From a bacterium (GTDB taxonomy: Bacteria; Desulfobacterota; Binatia; HRBIN30; CADEER01), in assembly GCA_030430165.1 (NCBI GenBank), contig JAUIGL010000073.1:1-33023 (forward strand): a stretch of DNA of 33,023 nt. The letters are read 5' to 3'. Shown here in pieces: positions 8,161-16,636 of this stretch (position 1 is the first letter of the stretch; each line of letters opens with the position of its first letter). The notes under the pieces are model-generated. The model had not been told where the DNA came from. It did not search any database and worked only from the letters and a program-made list of their open reading frames with translations. A program made the translations under genes and the position numbers.

Positions 8161-8985
8161 TCACGCATCCCCCGCGCGCGCGTCGGCCTTGTCGTAGGCG
8201 GCGCGAATCGCGGCGAAGCGAGCGTCGAAGATCTCGCGCGTTTCCGGGTGGGTGAATATGTAGAGATCGTCGTCGAGCACCGCCTGGCGAACGATCCGCC
8301 CGACCTCCATCGGATCCATGCCCTGGGCGATCTGGCTCTGCACGTCGGGGTGGACCCGGTGATCCGGGCCGCCGACGGTGTCCTGCCGGTTGCGGCCACT
8401 GGCGACGATCTGGGTTTGCACGTTGCCCGGACACAGCACCGAGCAGCCGATCCCGTGGTGCGGGCGCTCGGCGCGCAGAGTCTCCGAGATGCCGACCACC
8501 GCGTACTTGGTCGCCACGTAGGGCGCGATTCCCTCGTGCGGGCCGATGCCGGCGATCGATGCGGTGTTGACGACGTGCTTCTCGCCTTCCTGTGCTTTCA
8601 TCCGCGGCAGAAACGCCTGCAATCCGTTGACCACGCCCTCGAGGTTGACGCCGATCACCCAGCGCCAGTCGGCGTCGGTGATCTCGTCCATGAGGTCGAA
8701 GGTGACCACGCCGGCGTTGTTGCAGAGGACGTGAACGGCGCCGAAACGCTCGAACACCGCGTCGGCAAAGCGTTGCACGGCCTCGCGATCGACGACGTCG
8801 AGGCGCTCGGCGGTGCAATCGCCCCCCTTGCCCTCGATCTCGGCGCGCACGCTCTCGCCGGCAGCGGGCTCGATGTCGCCGATCGCCACCCGCATCCCAG
8901 AGTCGGCAAAGGCGTGCGCCATTCCGCGTCCGATTCCCGAGCCGCCGCCGGTGATCACGGCAACCTTGCCTGCGAGCTCACGCAT
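8161..8985 (-). CDS. Short-chain dehydrogenase/reductase (classical SDR)
   Basis: The 274-residue protein is a classical SDR: cofactor motif T-G-G-G-S-G-I-G (12-19), an acidic Asp37 after the second strand that favours NAD(H), N-N-A-G at 89-92, and the catalytic Ser143, Tyr156 and Lys160 (Y-V-A-T-K). It oxidises or reduces an alcohol/ketone on an unknown substrate. It starts 3 bases after the PPOX stop, whose TGA sits inside its own ribosome-binding region (GGAGTGAAGG), so translation is tightly linked. A C-terminal region longer than the minimal SDR fold (T-H-P-E-T-R-E-I-F) is typical of enzymes found in catabolic clusters. Confidence 0.93.
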   Translation of the reverse strand: MRELAGKVAVITGGGSGIGRGMAHAFADSGMRVAIGDIEPAAGESVRAEIEGKGGDCTAERLDVVDREAVQRFADAVFERFGAVHVLCNNAGVVTFDLMDEITDADWRWVIGVNLEGVVNGLQAFLPRMKAQEGEKHVVNTASIAGIGPHEGIAPYVATKYAVVGISETLRAERPHHGIGCSVLCPGNVQTQIVASGRNRQDTVGGPDHRVHPDVQSQIAQGMDPMEVGRIVRQAVLDDDLYIFTHPETREIFDARFAAIRAAYDKADARAGDA

Positions 8986-8988
8986 CCT

Positions 8989-9483
8989 TCACTCCTTCGG
9001 GAAGAGCGAGTCTTCCATCATCTTGATCGAGTCGAAGGTGAACCACTGCACCGGCTCGACTTCGAGAATCACTCGGTTGGGCGAGTCCAGCATCGCCTGG
9101 AAGGCGCGTTGTCCGCGTTCGTTGCCGGGGAGAATCGCCGCCGCCAGAGCCGGGTAGAACCAGTCCTTGGTGGCGCGATCGTCGAGCAGCTTGCAGCGGC
9201 CTTTGATGGTGATGCCGCGCGCCGGACCGAGACTGGTGCCGACACTGCTCACCGAAATGCTGACCCGATCGTCACGGCGCAGCGCGGCGATGCGGGCGCG
9301 CTGCTCGGCCGCGGTCAGCCAGAAACGGCCGTCGCGCCAGACGTAACTCATGATCATGCCGACCGGCCAGTGGTCCTTGGTGCCCCAGCAAAAAACGCAC
9401 TCGTTCTGCTCGCGCAGAATCTGGTCGCGCACGTCGTCGTCGACCGGGTAGACGTCGACCTTCTCGTAGTTGGTAACCGGCAT
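8989..9483 (-). CDS. Pyridoxamine 5'-phosphate oxidase-fold flavoprotein
   Basis: The 164-residue protein shows a split-barrel PPOX-like pattern: a buried strand G-M-I-M-S-Y-V-W-R-D-G-R-F-W, then R-A-R-I-A-A-L-R-R-D-D-R-V-S-I-S-V, and G-I-T-I-K-G-R-C-K-L. This matches the F420/FMN-binding split-barrel group rather than true PdxH, which would be longer and carry a PLP-binding C-terminus. Probable role: reduction of a substrate or of a cofactor within the catabolic operon. The ATG at 9483 has an excellent GGGGAAGGGG site, 18 bases after the SnoaL-fold gene, and it ends 3 bases before the SDR gene. Confidence 0.85.
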   Translation of the reverse strand: MPVTNYEKVDVYPVDDDVRDQILREQNECVFCWGTKDHWPVGMIMSYVWRDGRFWLTAAEQRARIAALRRDDRVSISVSSVGTSLGPARGITIKGRCKLLDDRATKDWFYPALAAAILPGNERGQRAFQAMLDSPNRVILEVEPVQWFTFDSIKMMEDSLFPKE

Positions 9484-9501
9484 CGGACCCCTTCCCCAAA
9501 A

Positions 9502-9948
9502 TCAGGCGAGAACCGCCGGATTCCCCTCCTGCCACAGAATCCGCAACTCGCGTTGCGCGATACGCCAGCCCTCCGGGGTGCGCACGATCTCGTCGAGGTA
9601 GATTCCGCCGATCGTCAGGTTGTCACCGCCTTCGGTCCCGGCCTTGGTGTGTTGCGCCTGCAAGTAGCAGCGCGCCGTCGCCCGGTCGCCGTCGATGGCC
9701 ACTTCCTCGTTCGAGAGCATGTGCTGGCTCGAATCCAGTCGCCCGAGCGCCTCCCGGCAAGCCTCTTCGATCGCGGTGTAACCGTCCTTGCGGCCGAGCG
9801 CCTCGCCGTAGAGGGCGACCGCGTCTTCGGTGAAGCAAGTGCGCAGCAGCGCCCAGTCCTTCTCGTCCAAAGCGCGCGCGTAACGATCGAGCAGAGCGCA
9901 GATGTCGCGCTCGTCGAACAGGGCATCGAGGGTTCGCTGTGCCGTCAT
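9502..9948 (-). CDS. SnoaL-like (NTF2-fold) protein
   Basis: The 148-residue protein has a typical SnoaL_4/NTF2-like layout: helices I-C-A-L-L-D-R-Y-A-R-A-L-D-E-K-D-W, then F-T-E-D-A-V, S-S-Q-H-M-L, and strands A-R-C-Y-L-Q-A-Q-H and G-W-R-I-A-Q-R-E-L. These proteins act as dehydratases, isomerases or small ring hydroxylating-dioxygenase-beta-like folds. The ATG (9946-9948) overlaps the TGA of the upstream MDR gene by four bases (ATGA), so translational coupling is expected. A related SnoaL-type tail is present at the left edge of the window. Confidence 0.85.
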   Translation of the reverse strand: MTAQRTLDALFDERDICALLDRYARALDEKDWALLRTCFTEDAVALYGEALGRKDGYTAIEEACREALGRLDSSQHMLSNEEVAIDGDRATARCYLQAQHTKAGTEGGDNLTIGGIYLDEIVRTPEGWRIAQRELRILWQEGNPAVLA

Positions 9949-10976
9949 GCCGATTCCTCCAGGCGCACCACCAGCTTGCCGCGGTTGCCGCCCTGGAACA
10001 TGCGGCAGAACGCCGGCCCCGTGTTCTCGATTCCGACGACGACGTCCTCGAGATTGCGCAGCTCGCCAGACTTCAGCCAAGCCGCCATCTCCGCCAGCGC
10101 AGCCGGGTATTCCTCGACGTAGTCGGTCACCATGAACCCCTGCATCAGAGCGCGCTGGGTGATCAGCTTGAACATGTTGTAGGGCCCCGGCACCGGCTCG
10201 CTGCTGTTGTAGGTCGACAGCGCTCCGGAGAGGACGACGCGGGCGCGCTCGCGCAGATGCGCCATCACCGTATCCAGCGTCGCCCCGCCGACGTTGTCGA
10301 AGAACACGTCGACACCGTCCGGGCATTGCTCGACGAGCCCCGCCTCGAGACCGCCCTCGGCGCGGTAGTTGATCGCCGCGTCGACGCCCACGCTGTCGAC
10401 CAGCCAGCGGCACTTCTCGTCGGTGCTGGTCATGCCGACCACGCGTCCGCCGCGCAGCTTGGCGATCTGCGCCGCAACCGAGCCGACCGCGCCGGCGGCC
10501 GTGCTGATCAGCACCGTCTCGCCTGGCTGCACCTTGCCGATGTCGCGCAGGCCGAAGTAGCCGGTGAGACCGGTCGGACCGAGCACGCCGAGGTAGCACG
10601 ACGGCGACAGCTCGGGATCGACCTCCAGCTTGGACATGTAGTCGGAGCCGTCGGCGAGTGACCATTCCTCCCAGCGGCTGCGGCACATCAGCCAGTCGCC
10701 GACCGCGTAGTCCGGGTGTTTCGATTGCTCGACCTGCCCGAGCACCAGGCCCATCACCGGCTCGCCGAGTTGCATCGCCTCGAGATAGCCGTCACCGGCG
10801 CCCTCGTTCATCCACTGGCGAAAACCGGCGTCGAGAGAGATGTAGCGGTTGCGCAGCAGGAACTCGCCGTCATCCGGCGGACGCATCTCGGCGGCGACGC
10901 ATTGGAAGTCGCTCTCGCGCGGCGCCCCCTGTGGTCGCGCCGCCAGCAGCACCCGGCGATTCGTTCCAACGGTCAT
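9945..10976 (-). CDS. Zinc-independent MDR oxidoreductase (NADP-dependent, leukotriene B4/prostaglandin reductase type)
   Basis: The 343-residue protein is a medium-chain reductase without zinc-ligand cysteines. The nucleotide-binding motif A-A-G-A-V-G-S-V-A-A is followed by K-L-R-G-G-R-V-V-G-M, and the region G-P-T-G-L-T-G-Y-F-G-L is characteristic of the alkenal/one oxidoreductase group that reduces alpha,beta-unsaturated ketones with NADPH. It fits a step of double-bond reduction in a degradation pathway. Start ATG 10974-10976 overlaps the TetR stop by four bases; its own stop overlaps the next ATG. It is the first enzyme gene after the regulator. Confidence 0.9.
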   Translation of the reverse strand: MTVGTNRRVLLAARPQGAPRESDFQCVAAEMRPPDDGEFLLRNRYISLDAGFRQWMNEGAGDGYLEAMQLGEPVMGLVLGQVEQSKHPDYAVGDWLMCRSRWEEWSLADGSDYMSKLEVDPELSPSCYLGVLGPTGLTGYFGLRDIGKVQPGETVLISTAAGAVGSVAAQIAKLRGGRVVGMTSTDEKCRWLVDSVGVDAAINYRAEGGLEAGLVEQCPDGVDVFFDNVGGATLDTVMAHLRERARVVLSGALSTYNSSEPVPGPYNMFKLITQRALMQGFMVTDYVEEYPAALAEMAAWLKSGELRNLEDVVVGIENTGPAFCRMFQGGNRGKLVVRLEESA

Positions 10977-11632
10977 CGCGCGCTCCGTTTCTTCTTTAAC
11001 GGTTTCGCCGACCGGTGTCCGGCCGCCTTTGCCGCGCGCTCCGGCGACGGCGCCACCTGGCGCATCATTCGGCCGATCTGCGACAGGTCGAGCAGCTCGA
11101 TGTCGAGCAGCAGGAACTGGTCGAGCAGCCCGCCCATCGCCATGAACAACCAAGCGTGCGAGTGGACGTCGGCATCGGCGGCGATCTCTCCACACTCGCG
11201 CGCTCGCTCGTAGAGACTGACGATGAACTCGTAGGTCTCCCAGAAGCGCTTGCGGGCGTGCTCGGCCAATTTCGCGTCGCCGGTTTCGAGCAGCGACCGA
11301 GCGCGCAGCAGGAACGGCGACGGATCGTCCTGGATCTGCTGGTAGTATCCGGTTCCGATGTCGGCGATTCCGCCGAGCGGCGACGGATTGTTGGCGGCCT
11401 GTTCGCGCCAACCGGAAAGCAGGCGCTCGGCGCTGCGATCGAGCATCGCCAGGTAGAGGTCGCGCTTGCTCTCGAAGTAGCGGTAGAGGGTGGGTTCGCT
11501 CACCTCGGCCTGCGCCGCGACCGAGGCGGTACCGACGTCGCGGTAGGAGTTCGCCGAGAAGACGATCTCGGCTGCGTCGAGGATCTGCTCGCGGCGCTCG
11601 CGCGCCGGCATGCGCTTGGCTCGCATCTTCAC
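10973..11632 (-). CDS. TetR-family transcriptional regulator
   Basis: The protein has an N-terminal TetR helix-turn-helix: R-E-R-R-E-Q-I-L-D-A-A near the start, then V-G-T-A-S-V-A-A-Q-A-E-V-S-E-P-T-L-Y-R-Y-F, the characteristic recognition helix, and a ligand-binding domain of about 150 residues. GTG at 11632 is preferred because AAGGGGGA lies about 8 bases upstream; ATG at 11626 is an alternative. The in-frame ATG at 11671 would start inside the promoter region and has no ribosome-binding site. The C-terminus is rich in Lys and Arg. It probably represses both its own operon and the divergent TonB receptor through the palindrome at 11673-11690, and the inducer is likely a substrate of the operon (inference). 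Confidence 0.9.
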   Translation of the reverse strand: MKMRAKRMPARERREQILDAAEIVFSANSYRDVGTASVAAQAEVSEPTLYRYFESKRDLYLAMLDRSAERLLSGWREQAANNPSPLGGIADIGTGYYQQIQDDPSPFLLRARSLLETGDAKLAEHARKRFWETYEFIVSLYERARECGEIAADADVHSHAWLFMAMGGLLDQFLLLDIELLDLSQIGRMMRQVAPSPERAAKAAGHRSAKPLKKKRSAR

Positions 11633-11664
11633 AACCAATTCCCCCTTGCCTGAGTTTGGCCCGC

Positions 11665-11693
11665 TTGACATGGTAGTGAGCAGTCACTACGGT
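11665..11693 (+). promoter_or_regulatory. Promoter for the TonB receptor
   Basis: A perfect -35 TTGACA (11665-11670), a 17-base spacer and a -10-like TACGGT (11688-11693) point toward the receptor at 11750. The operator palindrome fills the spacer and reaches the -10 box, as expected for repression by blocking RNA polymerase. Confidence 0.65.
11673..11690. promoter_or_regulatory. TetR operator palindrome
   Basis: GTAGTGAGCAGTCACTAC has two exact 7-base arms separated by GCAG. It is located between the TetR gene and the divergent receptor gene, overlapping the -10 boxes of both promoters. Size and symmetry suit a TetR dimer. Confidence 0.75.
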
Positions 11694-11712
11694 CGGCCCG
11701 CTCCAATGTCAA
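11684..11712 (-). promoter_or_regulatory. Promoter for the TetR-headed operon
   Basis: On the minus strand TTGACA (11707-11712) is followed after 17 bases by TAGTGA (11684-11689), a weak -10. The two opposite -35 boxes are part of a 9-bp inverted repeat GCTTGACAT (11663-11671 and 11706-11714). The -10 lies within the operator, so autoregulation is expected. Confidence 0.5.
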
Positions 11713-11749
11713 GCAAAGTCGATGGCGGGGCTTTTTCGGGGGGAATCAG

Positions 11750-14125
11750 ATGGGGAAACCAGTAGCTCACAAAATCGCGAGGACAGCAGCGCTCGCCGCC
11801 GCCCTGGTCCTGCTCCACGCCGTTTCCCTACTCGCCGAGGACGGCGAGCAGCGCGGAGGGCTGGAGGAGATCGTCGTCACCGCACAAAAGCGCGAGCAGA
11901 ACATCCAGGACGTGCCGATCTCGGTGACCGCGCTGACCGAGAAGTTCATCCTCGACGCCGGGCTCACCGACTTCAACGCGATCGCCCAGTACACGCCGAA
12001 CGTCTTCATCAACCCGGTCACCGACACCCGCAGCACCGCGATCCGCATCCGCGGCATCGGCTCCGACCAGACCAACGCCGGCATCGACCCCAGCGTCGGC
12101 GTCTTTCTCGACGGCATCTACCAGGGACGCACCGGTCTGATGGCGAGCAACGACCTGGTCGACATCGAGCGCATCGAGACGCTGCGCGGTCCGCAGGGAA
12201 CCCTATTCGGCAAGAACACCGCCGCCGGCGCGTTCAACATCACCACCAACAAGCCGACGTTCGAGTACGAAGGTCTGCTCGAGCTGCAATACGGAAAGTA
12301 CAACCGGCGCGAGGTGCGCGGCATGGTGAACGTTCCGCTGCCGATCTTCGACGAGAAGGTTGCGATGCGTCTGACCGGCTACGCCACCAAGCGCGACTAC
12401 TACGACCGCAACCTGTCGGGCGGCGGCCGCAACGATTCCGACAAGAACGGCTTCCGCTTTCGCACGCTGATCGAGCCGACCGAAGACTTCAACCTCGTCA
12501 TCTCCGCCGACTACGGGACCAGCCAGAGCGAGTGCTGCGCCTTCGACATCGTCACCTACGACGGCCCGCCGGCGCTCGACGTCACCTTCGCGCCGTTCGA
12601 TCAGGACATCCTCAACGTCGGCGCGCTCACCGAAGTCACCGGTAGACCGCTGCCCGCGGTCGTCGATCCGTTCGACCGCGTCGTCGACGCAAACGCGCCG
12701 ACCATCGACGACACACAGCTGTGGGGAGTCAGCCTCGAGGCCAACTACAACCTCGCCGACTACGCCTTCAAGCTGCTCGTCGCGCACCGCGAGTTCGACT
12801 CCCTGTCGGCCTTCGACGCCGACGCCAGCGGCTACGACGCGGTCTTCCAGAACACCGACGAAACCTTCGAGCAGTGGTCGGGCGAGCTGCAGCTGATCTC
12901 CCCGGGCGGCGAGGACCTCGAGTACACAGTCGGCGCCTACTTCTACTACCACAACGACAAGACCGTCGGGCGCCTCGGCATCGCCCCGGAATGGATCGAA
13001 ACTTCGCCGGGGCTCGGTCCGGTGATCGGAACTGGCGTCGACGAGAACGGCGACGCGTACAATATCGACACCAACCGGCACGAGACCTGGAGCTACGCTC
13101 TGTTCGGCCAGGGGACCTACAACTTCAACGAGCAGTGGAGCGTGATCATCGGCCTGCGCGGCACCTACGAGGAAAAGTCGCGCGTCGGCACCCAGCGGGC
13201 GACCTTCGAAGGCGTCGACGCCGGTCCGTTCGGTCCGCCGCGCGATCTCGACGAATCGCGCGGCGTCTTCAACCTGTCGCCGATGGGAGTGCTCCAGTAC
13301 CGACCCACCGACGACGCCAACCTCTTCGCCAAGGTCGCGCGCGGTTTCAAGTCCGGAGGCTTCAACCAGTTCCGCACCACCGGTGGCGACAATACCGAGT
13401 TCGACGACGAGGAAGCCACCGACTTCGAATTCGGCGTGCGCACCACCTGGCTCGACAACATGGTGACCCTGAACGGAACTTTCTTCTACACCATCTACGA
13501 CGAGTTCCAGGCACAGGCCTTCGACGGCAGCGGCCTGTACGTCACCAACGCCGGCAGTCTCACCAGCTACGGCATCGAGACCGAAGCCTTCATCGCACCG
13601 CACCCGATGCTGATCATCGGCGCGGCCGGCGGATGGAACGTCGCCGAGTACGACGACTTCCCCGACTCGCCGTGCACCGTCGAGCAGACCTGGGCCAAGC
13701 AGCTCGAGCTCGGCGGCATCATTCCGCCGAGCGATCCCTGCTTTCAAGATCTGTCGGGTCGCCGCCTCGACAACGCGCCGCGCTTCACGACGACGATGTT
13801 CTCGCAGCTGACCTTCCCGCTCGGCATCACCGACTTTCTCGACTACCCGGTCAACGGCCACTTCCGCTTCGAGTACAACTACCGCGACTTCGTCTTCCTG
13901 TCGCAGGACCTCGAGCCGAACCTGACCCAGGGCCCCGTCCACCTGATGAACCTGCGCGCCGGCTTCGCCCCCGAAGACGGCAACTGGGACGTCATCTTCT
14001 GGGGCAAGAACGTCCTCGACCAGCGCTGGGCGGTGGTCGGCATCGACATCCCGATCGTCTCCGGCTTCGGCGTCGTCAACGCCCCGCCGCGCGAGTGGGG
14101 CGCGACCGTCCGCGTGTTCTTCTGA
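11750..14125 (+). CDS. TonB-dependent outer membrane receptor 1
   Basis: The 791-residue protein begins with a signal peptide (about residues 1-29, ending L-L-A-E) and a plug domain that opens L-E-E-I-V-V-T-A-Q-K-R (38-48) and Q-D-V-P-I-S-V-T-A-L. The plug carries L-R-G-P-Q-G-T-L-F-G-K-N. A barrel follows, rich in alternating aromatic residues, and the chain ends with V-R-V-F-F, the terminal aromatic typical of outer-membrane barrels. It should import a large or scarce ligand using TonB energy. The ATG at 11750 has GGGGGGAA just upstream. Gene position opposite the TetR operon suggests the ligand is the operon's substrate, not necessarily iron. No ExbB, ExbD or TonB gene is nearby. Confidence 0.95.
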   Translation: MGKPVAHKIARTAALAAALVLLHAVSLLAEDGEQRGGLEEIVVTAQKREQNIQDVPISVTALTEKFILDAGLTDFNAIAQYTPNVFINPVTDTRSTAIRIRGIGSDQTNAGIDPSVGVFLDGIYQGRTGLMASNDLVDIERIETLRGPQGTLFGKNTAAGAFNITTNKPTFEYEGLLELQYGKYNRREVRGMVNVPLPIFDEKVAMRLTGYATKRDYYDRNLSGGGRNDSDKNGFRFRTLIEPTEDFNLVISADYGTSQSECCAFDIVTYDGPPALDVTFAPFDQDILNVGALTEVTGRPLPAVVDPFDRVVDANAPTIDDTQLWGVSLEANYNLADYAFKLLVAHREFDSLSAFDADASGYDAVFQNTDETFEQWSGELQLISPGGEDLEYTVGAYFYYHNDKTVGRLGIAPEWIETSPGLGPVIGTGVDENGDAYNIDTNRHETWSYALFGQGTYNFNEQWSVIIGLRGTYEEKSRVGTQRATFEGVDAGPFGPPRDLDESRGVFNLSPMGVLQYRPTDDANLFAKVARGFKSGGFNQFRTTGGDNTEFDDEEATDFEFGVRTTWLDNMVTLNGTFFYTIYDEFQAQAFDGSGLYVTNAGSLTSYGIETEAFIAPHPMLIIGAAGGWNVAEYDDFPDSPCTVEQTWAKQLELGGIIPPSDPCFQDLSGRRLDNAPRFTTTMFSQLTFPLGITDFLDYPVNGHFRFEYNYRDFVFLSQDLEPNLTQGPVHLMNLRAGFAPEDGNWDVIFWGKNVLDQRWAVVGIDIPIVSGFGVVNAPPREWGATVRVFF

Positions 14126-14211
14126 CGGAGCCTCGCTAGCGCTCGGTCATCTCTGCCCCCCTCACCCGGGCTTCGCCCGGCCTCTCCCGCGAGGAGAGGC
14201 GAGACAGAATC
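14126..14211. repeat. CTCACCC/CTCTCCC hairpin repeat, second copy
   Basis: It begins on the base after the receptor's TGA. It aligns over about 85 bases with 5701-5784. The central hairpin is CCGGGC-TTC-GCCCGG here and CCGCGC-TAC-GCGCGG there, so the stem bases change in pairs; a second hairpin CCTCTCC-CGCGA-GGAGAGG follows. The gap before the next receptor also holds GGTGC/GCACC at 14269-14284. Confidence 0.85.
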
Positions 14212-14299
14212 GGCTACCCTACTGGTCGATCTCGACACCCCTGGCGGCATTCGCTAGCGTGCCGCGGCGGTGCGAAGCTGCACCGAGCAAGGGGGGAAC

Positions 14300-16615
14300 A
14301 TGCGGATCACCATCGGCAGAGCGGCGGCCCTGGTCGTCGCGATCGGGCTATGCACCCTGGACCTGAGCCCCTCGTTGGCAGAAGAGCCGGGCGGCATCGA
14401 GGAAATCGTCGTCACCGCGCGCAAGCGCGACGAGCTGCTGATCGACACTCCGGTGTCGATGACCGCGTTGAGTGAAACCGCGCTGCGCGACGCCGGAGTG
14501 AGCCGGCTCGACGAGATCCAGGGCCTGGTGCCCAACCTGCAGTTCTCGGTCGGCCGCGAAAGCCAGGAAGGGTTCATCCGCTTGCGCGGCGTCGGCACCA
14601 CCTCCGGCGAGATCGTCTTCGACCCCGGCGTCGCCGTTTACGTCGACGGCGTATTCCTGCCGCGCATGATCGGCCAGCTGGTCGACGTCGTCGACGTGCA
14701 GCAGATCGAGGTATTGCGCGGCCCGCAGGGAACGTTGTTCGGCAAGAACTCGGTCGGCGGAGCGATCAAGATCGAGACCATCAAGCCGCAACCCGAGCTC
14801 GGCGGCAAGCTCTTCGTGCGCGCCGGCAACTACGACCTGGTGCGCACCCAGGCGGTGCTCAACGTTCCGCTGATCGAGGACAAGCTGCTGTCGCGCTTCG
14901 CCATCGCCAACAACTACAACAGCGGCTACTCGCGCAACGAGCTGCTCGACATCGACGTCTCCGACCAGAACTCGCTCACCTTTTTCGGCTCGCTGCGCTG
15001 GCTGCCGCTCGACGACGTCACCGTCGACGTCAGCGGCACCTGGTCGCGCAACGACGCGCACGGACGCGGCGGCCAGTGCCGTATCGTCTACGAAGACGGG
15101 TTGGCGGTGACTGGATACCCCGGCTTCGCCGACGCCTGCCAGGCCTCCGAGCCGTTCCGCTTCCGCGGCAACGTGCGCACCCTCGCCGACACCAGCAGCT
15201 GGGGCACCTGGGGCACGATCGACTGGGACGCCAACGACTTTCTAGCGGTTAAATCGATCACCTCCTGGCGCGAGCAGAAGCCCGGGCATCGCTCCGAGGC
15301 CGACAACACCGAGTTCCCGGCATTGTCACTCGACTTCTCTGGGCAGGGCGACAACCCGACCTGGGCGCAGCGCCAGATCAGCCAGGAGCTGCAGACCGAC
15401 TGGACGTTCTGGGACGACAAGGTCAGCATCGTCGGCGGCGCCTTCGCCATGTGGGAGCGCGGCTACGCGCCGACCGGAATCAGCGCGCTCACCGACTTCC
15501 TCAACGTCGAAACCCAGAGCACCACGCGAACCGACAACTGGTCGTGGGCCCTTTTCGCGCACGGCGTCATCGATCCCGTCGAGTGGCTGTCGATCACCCT
15601 CGGCCTGCGCTACACGCAGGACAAGAAGGGAGCGAGCCTGGTCATTCTCGACCGATCCGCAGGCGACCAAATGGGACCGTCGTTCGGATCGCAGGTGTTC
15701 GACGCCTGGACCCCCGAGGCGAAGATCAGCCTGATCACCACCGACGGCGTCGCCGACACCCTGCGCATCGACCACGGCATGGTCTACTTCGGCTACTCGC
15801 AGGGCTTTCGCGGCGGCGGCTACAACGCGCTGATCAACATCCAGGAGGGCGACAACGCGGATGGACTGACCTCGTTCGAGCCGGAGACGCTCGACAACTT
15901 CGAGATCGGCATCAAGGGCGAAGCCTTCGACCGCCGGCTGCGCGCCACCTTCGCCGCGTTCTACTCCGACTACGACGACATCCAGGTGATCACCAACCGC
16001 GCCACCGGCGACCTCGACAACCCCGAAACCATCATGCTGCAGCAGCTCACCCAGAACGCCGCCAAGGCCACCGTCAAAGGCATCGAGCTCGAGTTCCTGG
16101 CGCTGCCGACCGACGAGTTTCAGATCAGCGGCTCGATCGGCCTGCTCGACACCAACTACGACGACTTCGGCAAGAACTGCGACTTCGAGACCGGCGCGAA
16201 CTGCGCCCTGAGCGACGCCGAGCCGGGCGTCTTCGTCGACCGCAGCGGCCAGGGGTTCAACGTCAGCCCCGATCTGATGACCAATCTCGTCCTCCAATAC
16301 TCGCTACCGATCGACGACGCCCCGCGCGACTTCCTCCTCGGCAGCGTCACGCCGCGCCTGCAGTGGTCCTACCAGAGCCGGATGCACGTGCTCGGACCGG
16401 AGGTCGCCGACGCCATCCAGCGCGGCTACAACCTGCTCGATGCCCGCCTCGGCTATCGCTTCTGGGACGACCGCGCCGAGATCGCCCTGTGGGGTAAGAA
16501 CCTCACCGACGAGGTCTACTTCGACCGCGCCGAAACCCTCGCCCTGCTCGGTTTCATCCACCGCTACTTCCAGACGCCGCGCACCTACGGCGGGGAAGTG
16601 ACGCTGAATTTCTAG
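14300..16615 (+). CDS. TonB-dependent outer membrane receptor 2
   Basis: The 771-residue product has a signal peptide ending near S-L-A-E (residues 25-28), plug start G-I-E-E-I-V-V-T-A-R-K-R (32-43), the R-G-P-Q-G-T-L-F-G-K-N plug motif and a C-terminal barrel ending E-V-T-L-N-F. ATG 14300 follows AAGGGGGG by a suitable distance; an upstream in-frame GTG at 14270 lacks signal-peptide sense. It resembles receptor 1 in plug and closing motifs, so the pair probably arose by old duplication, but the sequences are well diverged and may bind different ligands. It follows receptor 1 on the same strand after 174 bases that contain a hairpin repeat, which may reduce read-through. Confidence 0.95.
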   Translation: MRITIGRAAALVVAIGLCTLDLSPSLAEEPGGIEEIVVTARKRDELLIDTPVSMTALSETALRDAGVSRLDEIQGLVPNLQFSVGRESQEGFIRLRGVGTTSGEIVFDPGVAVYVDGVFLPRMIGQLVDVVDVQQIEVLRGPQGTLFGKNSVGGAIKIETIKPQPELGGKLFVRAGNYDLVRTQAVLNVPLIEDKLLSRFAIANNYNSGYSRNELLDIDVSDQNSLTFFGSLRWLPLDDVTVDVSGTWSRNDAHGRGGQCRIVYEDGLAVTGYPGFADACQASEPFRFRGNVRTLADTSSWGTWGTIDWDANDFLAVKSITSWREQKPGHRSEADNTEFPALSLDFSGQGDNPTWAQRQISQELQTDWTFWDDKVSIVGGAFAMWERGYAPTGISALTDFLNVETQSTTRTDNWSWALFAHGVIDPVEWLSITLGLRYTQDKKGASLVILDRSAGDQMGPSFGSQVFDAWTPEAKISLITTDGVADTLRIDHGMVYFGYSQGFRGGGYNALINIQEGDNADGLTSFEPETLDNFEIGIKGEAFDRRLRATFAAFYSDYDDIQVITNRATGDLDNPETIMLQQLTQNAAKATVKGIELEFLALPTDEFQISGSIGLLDTNYDDFGKNCDFETGANCALSDAEPGVFVDRSGQGFNVSPDLMTNLVLQYSLPIDDAPRDFLLGSVTPRLQWSYQSRMHVLGPEVADAIQRGYNLLDARLGYRFWDDRAEIALWGKNLTDEVYFDRAETLALLGFIHRYFQTPRTYGGEVTLNF

Positions 16616-16636
16616 GCTGTTCGGGTTCTTTTTTTG

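Noticed and set aside
12203..13942. 579-codon open frame on the minus strand
   Set aside because: It is antisense to TonB receptor 1 and has no recognisable domain; composition is that of a GC-rich shadow frame.
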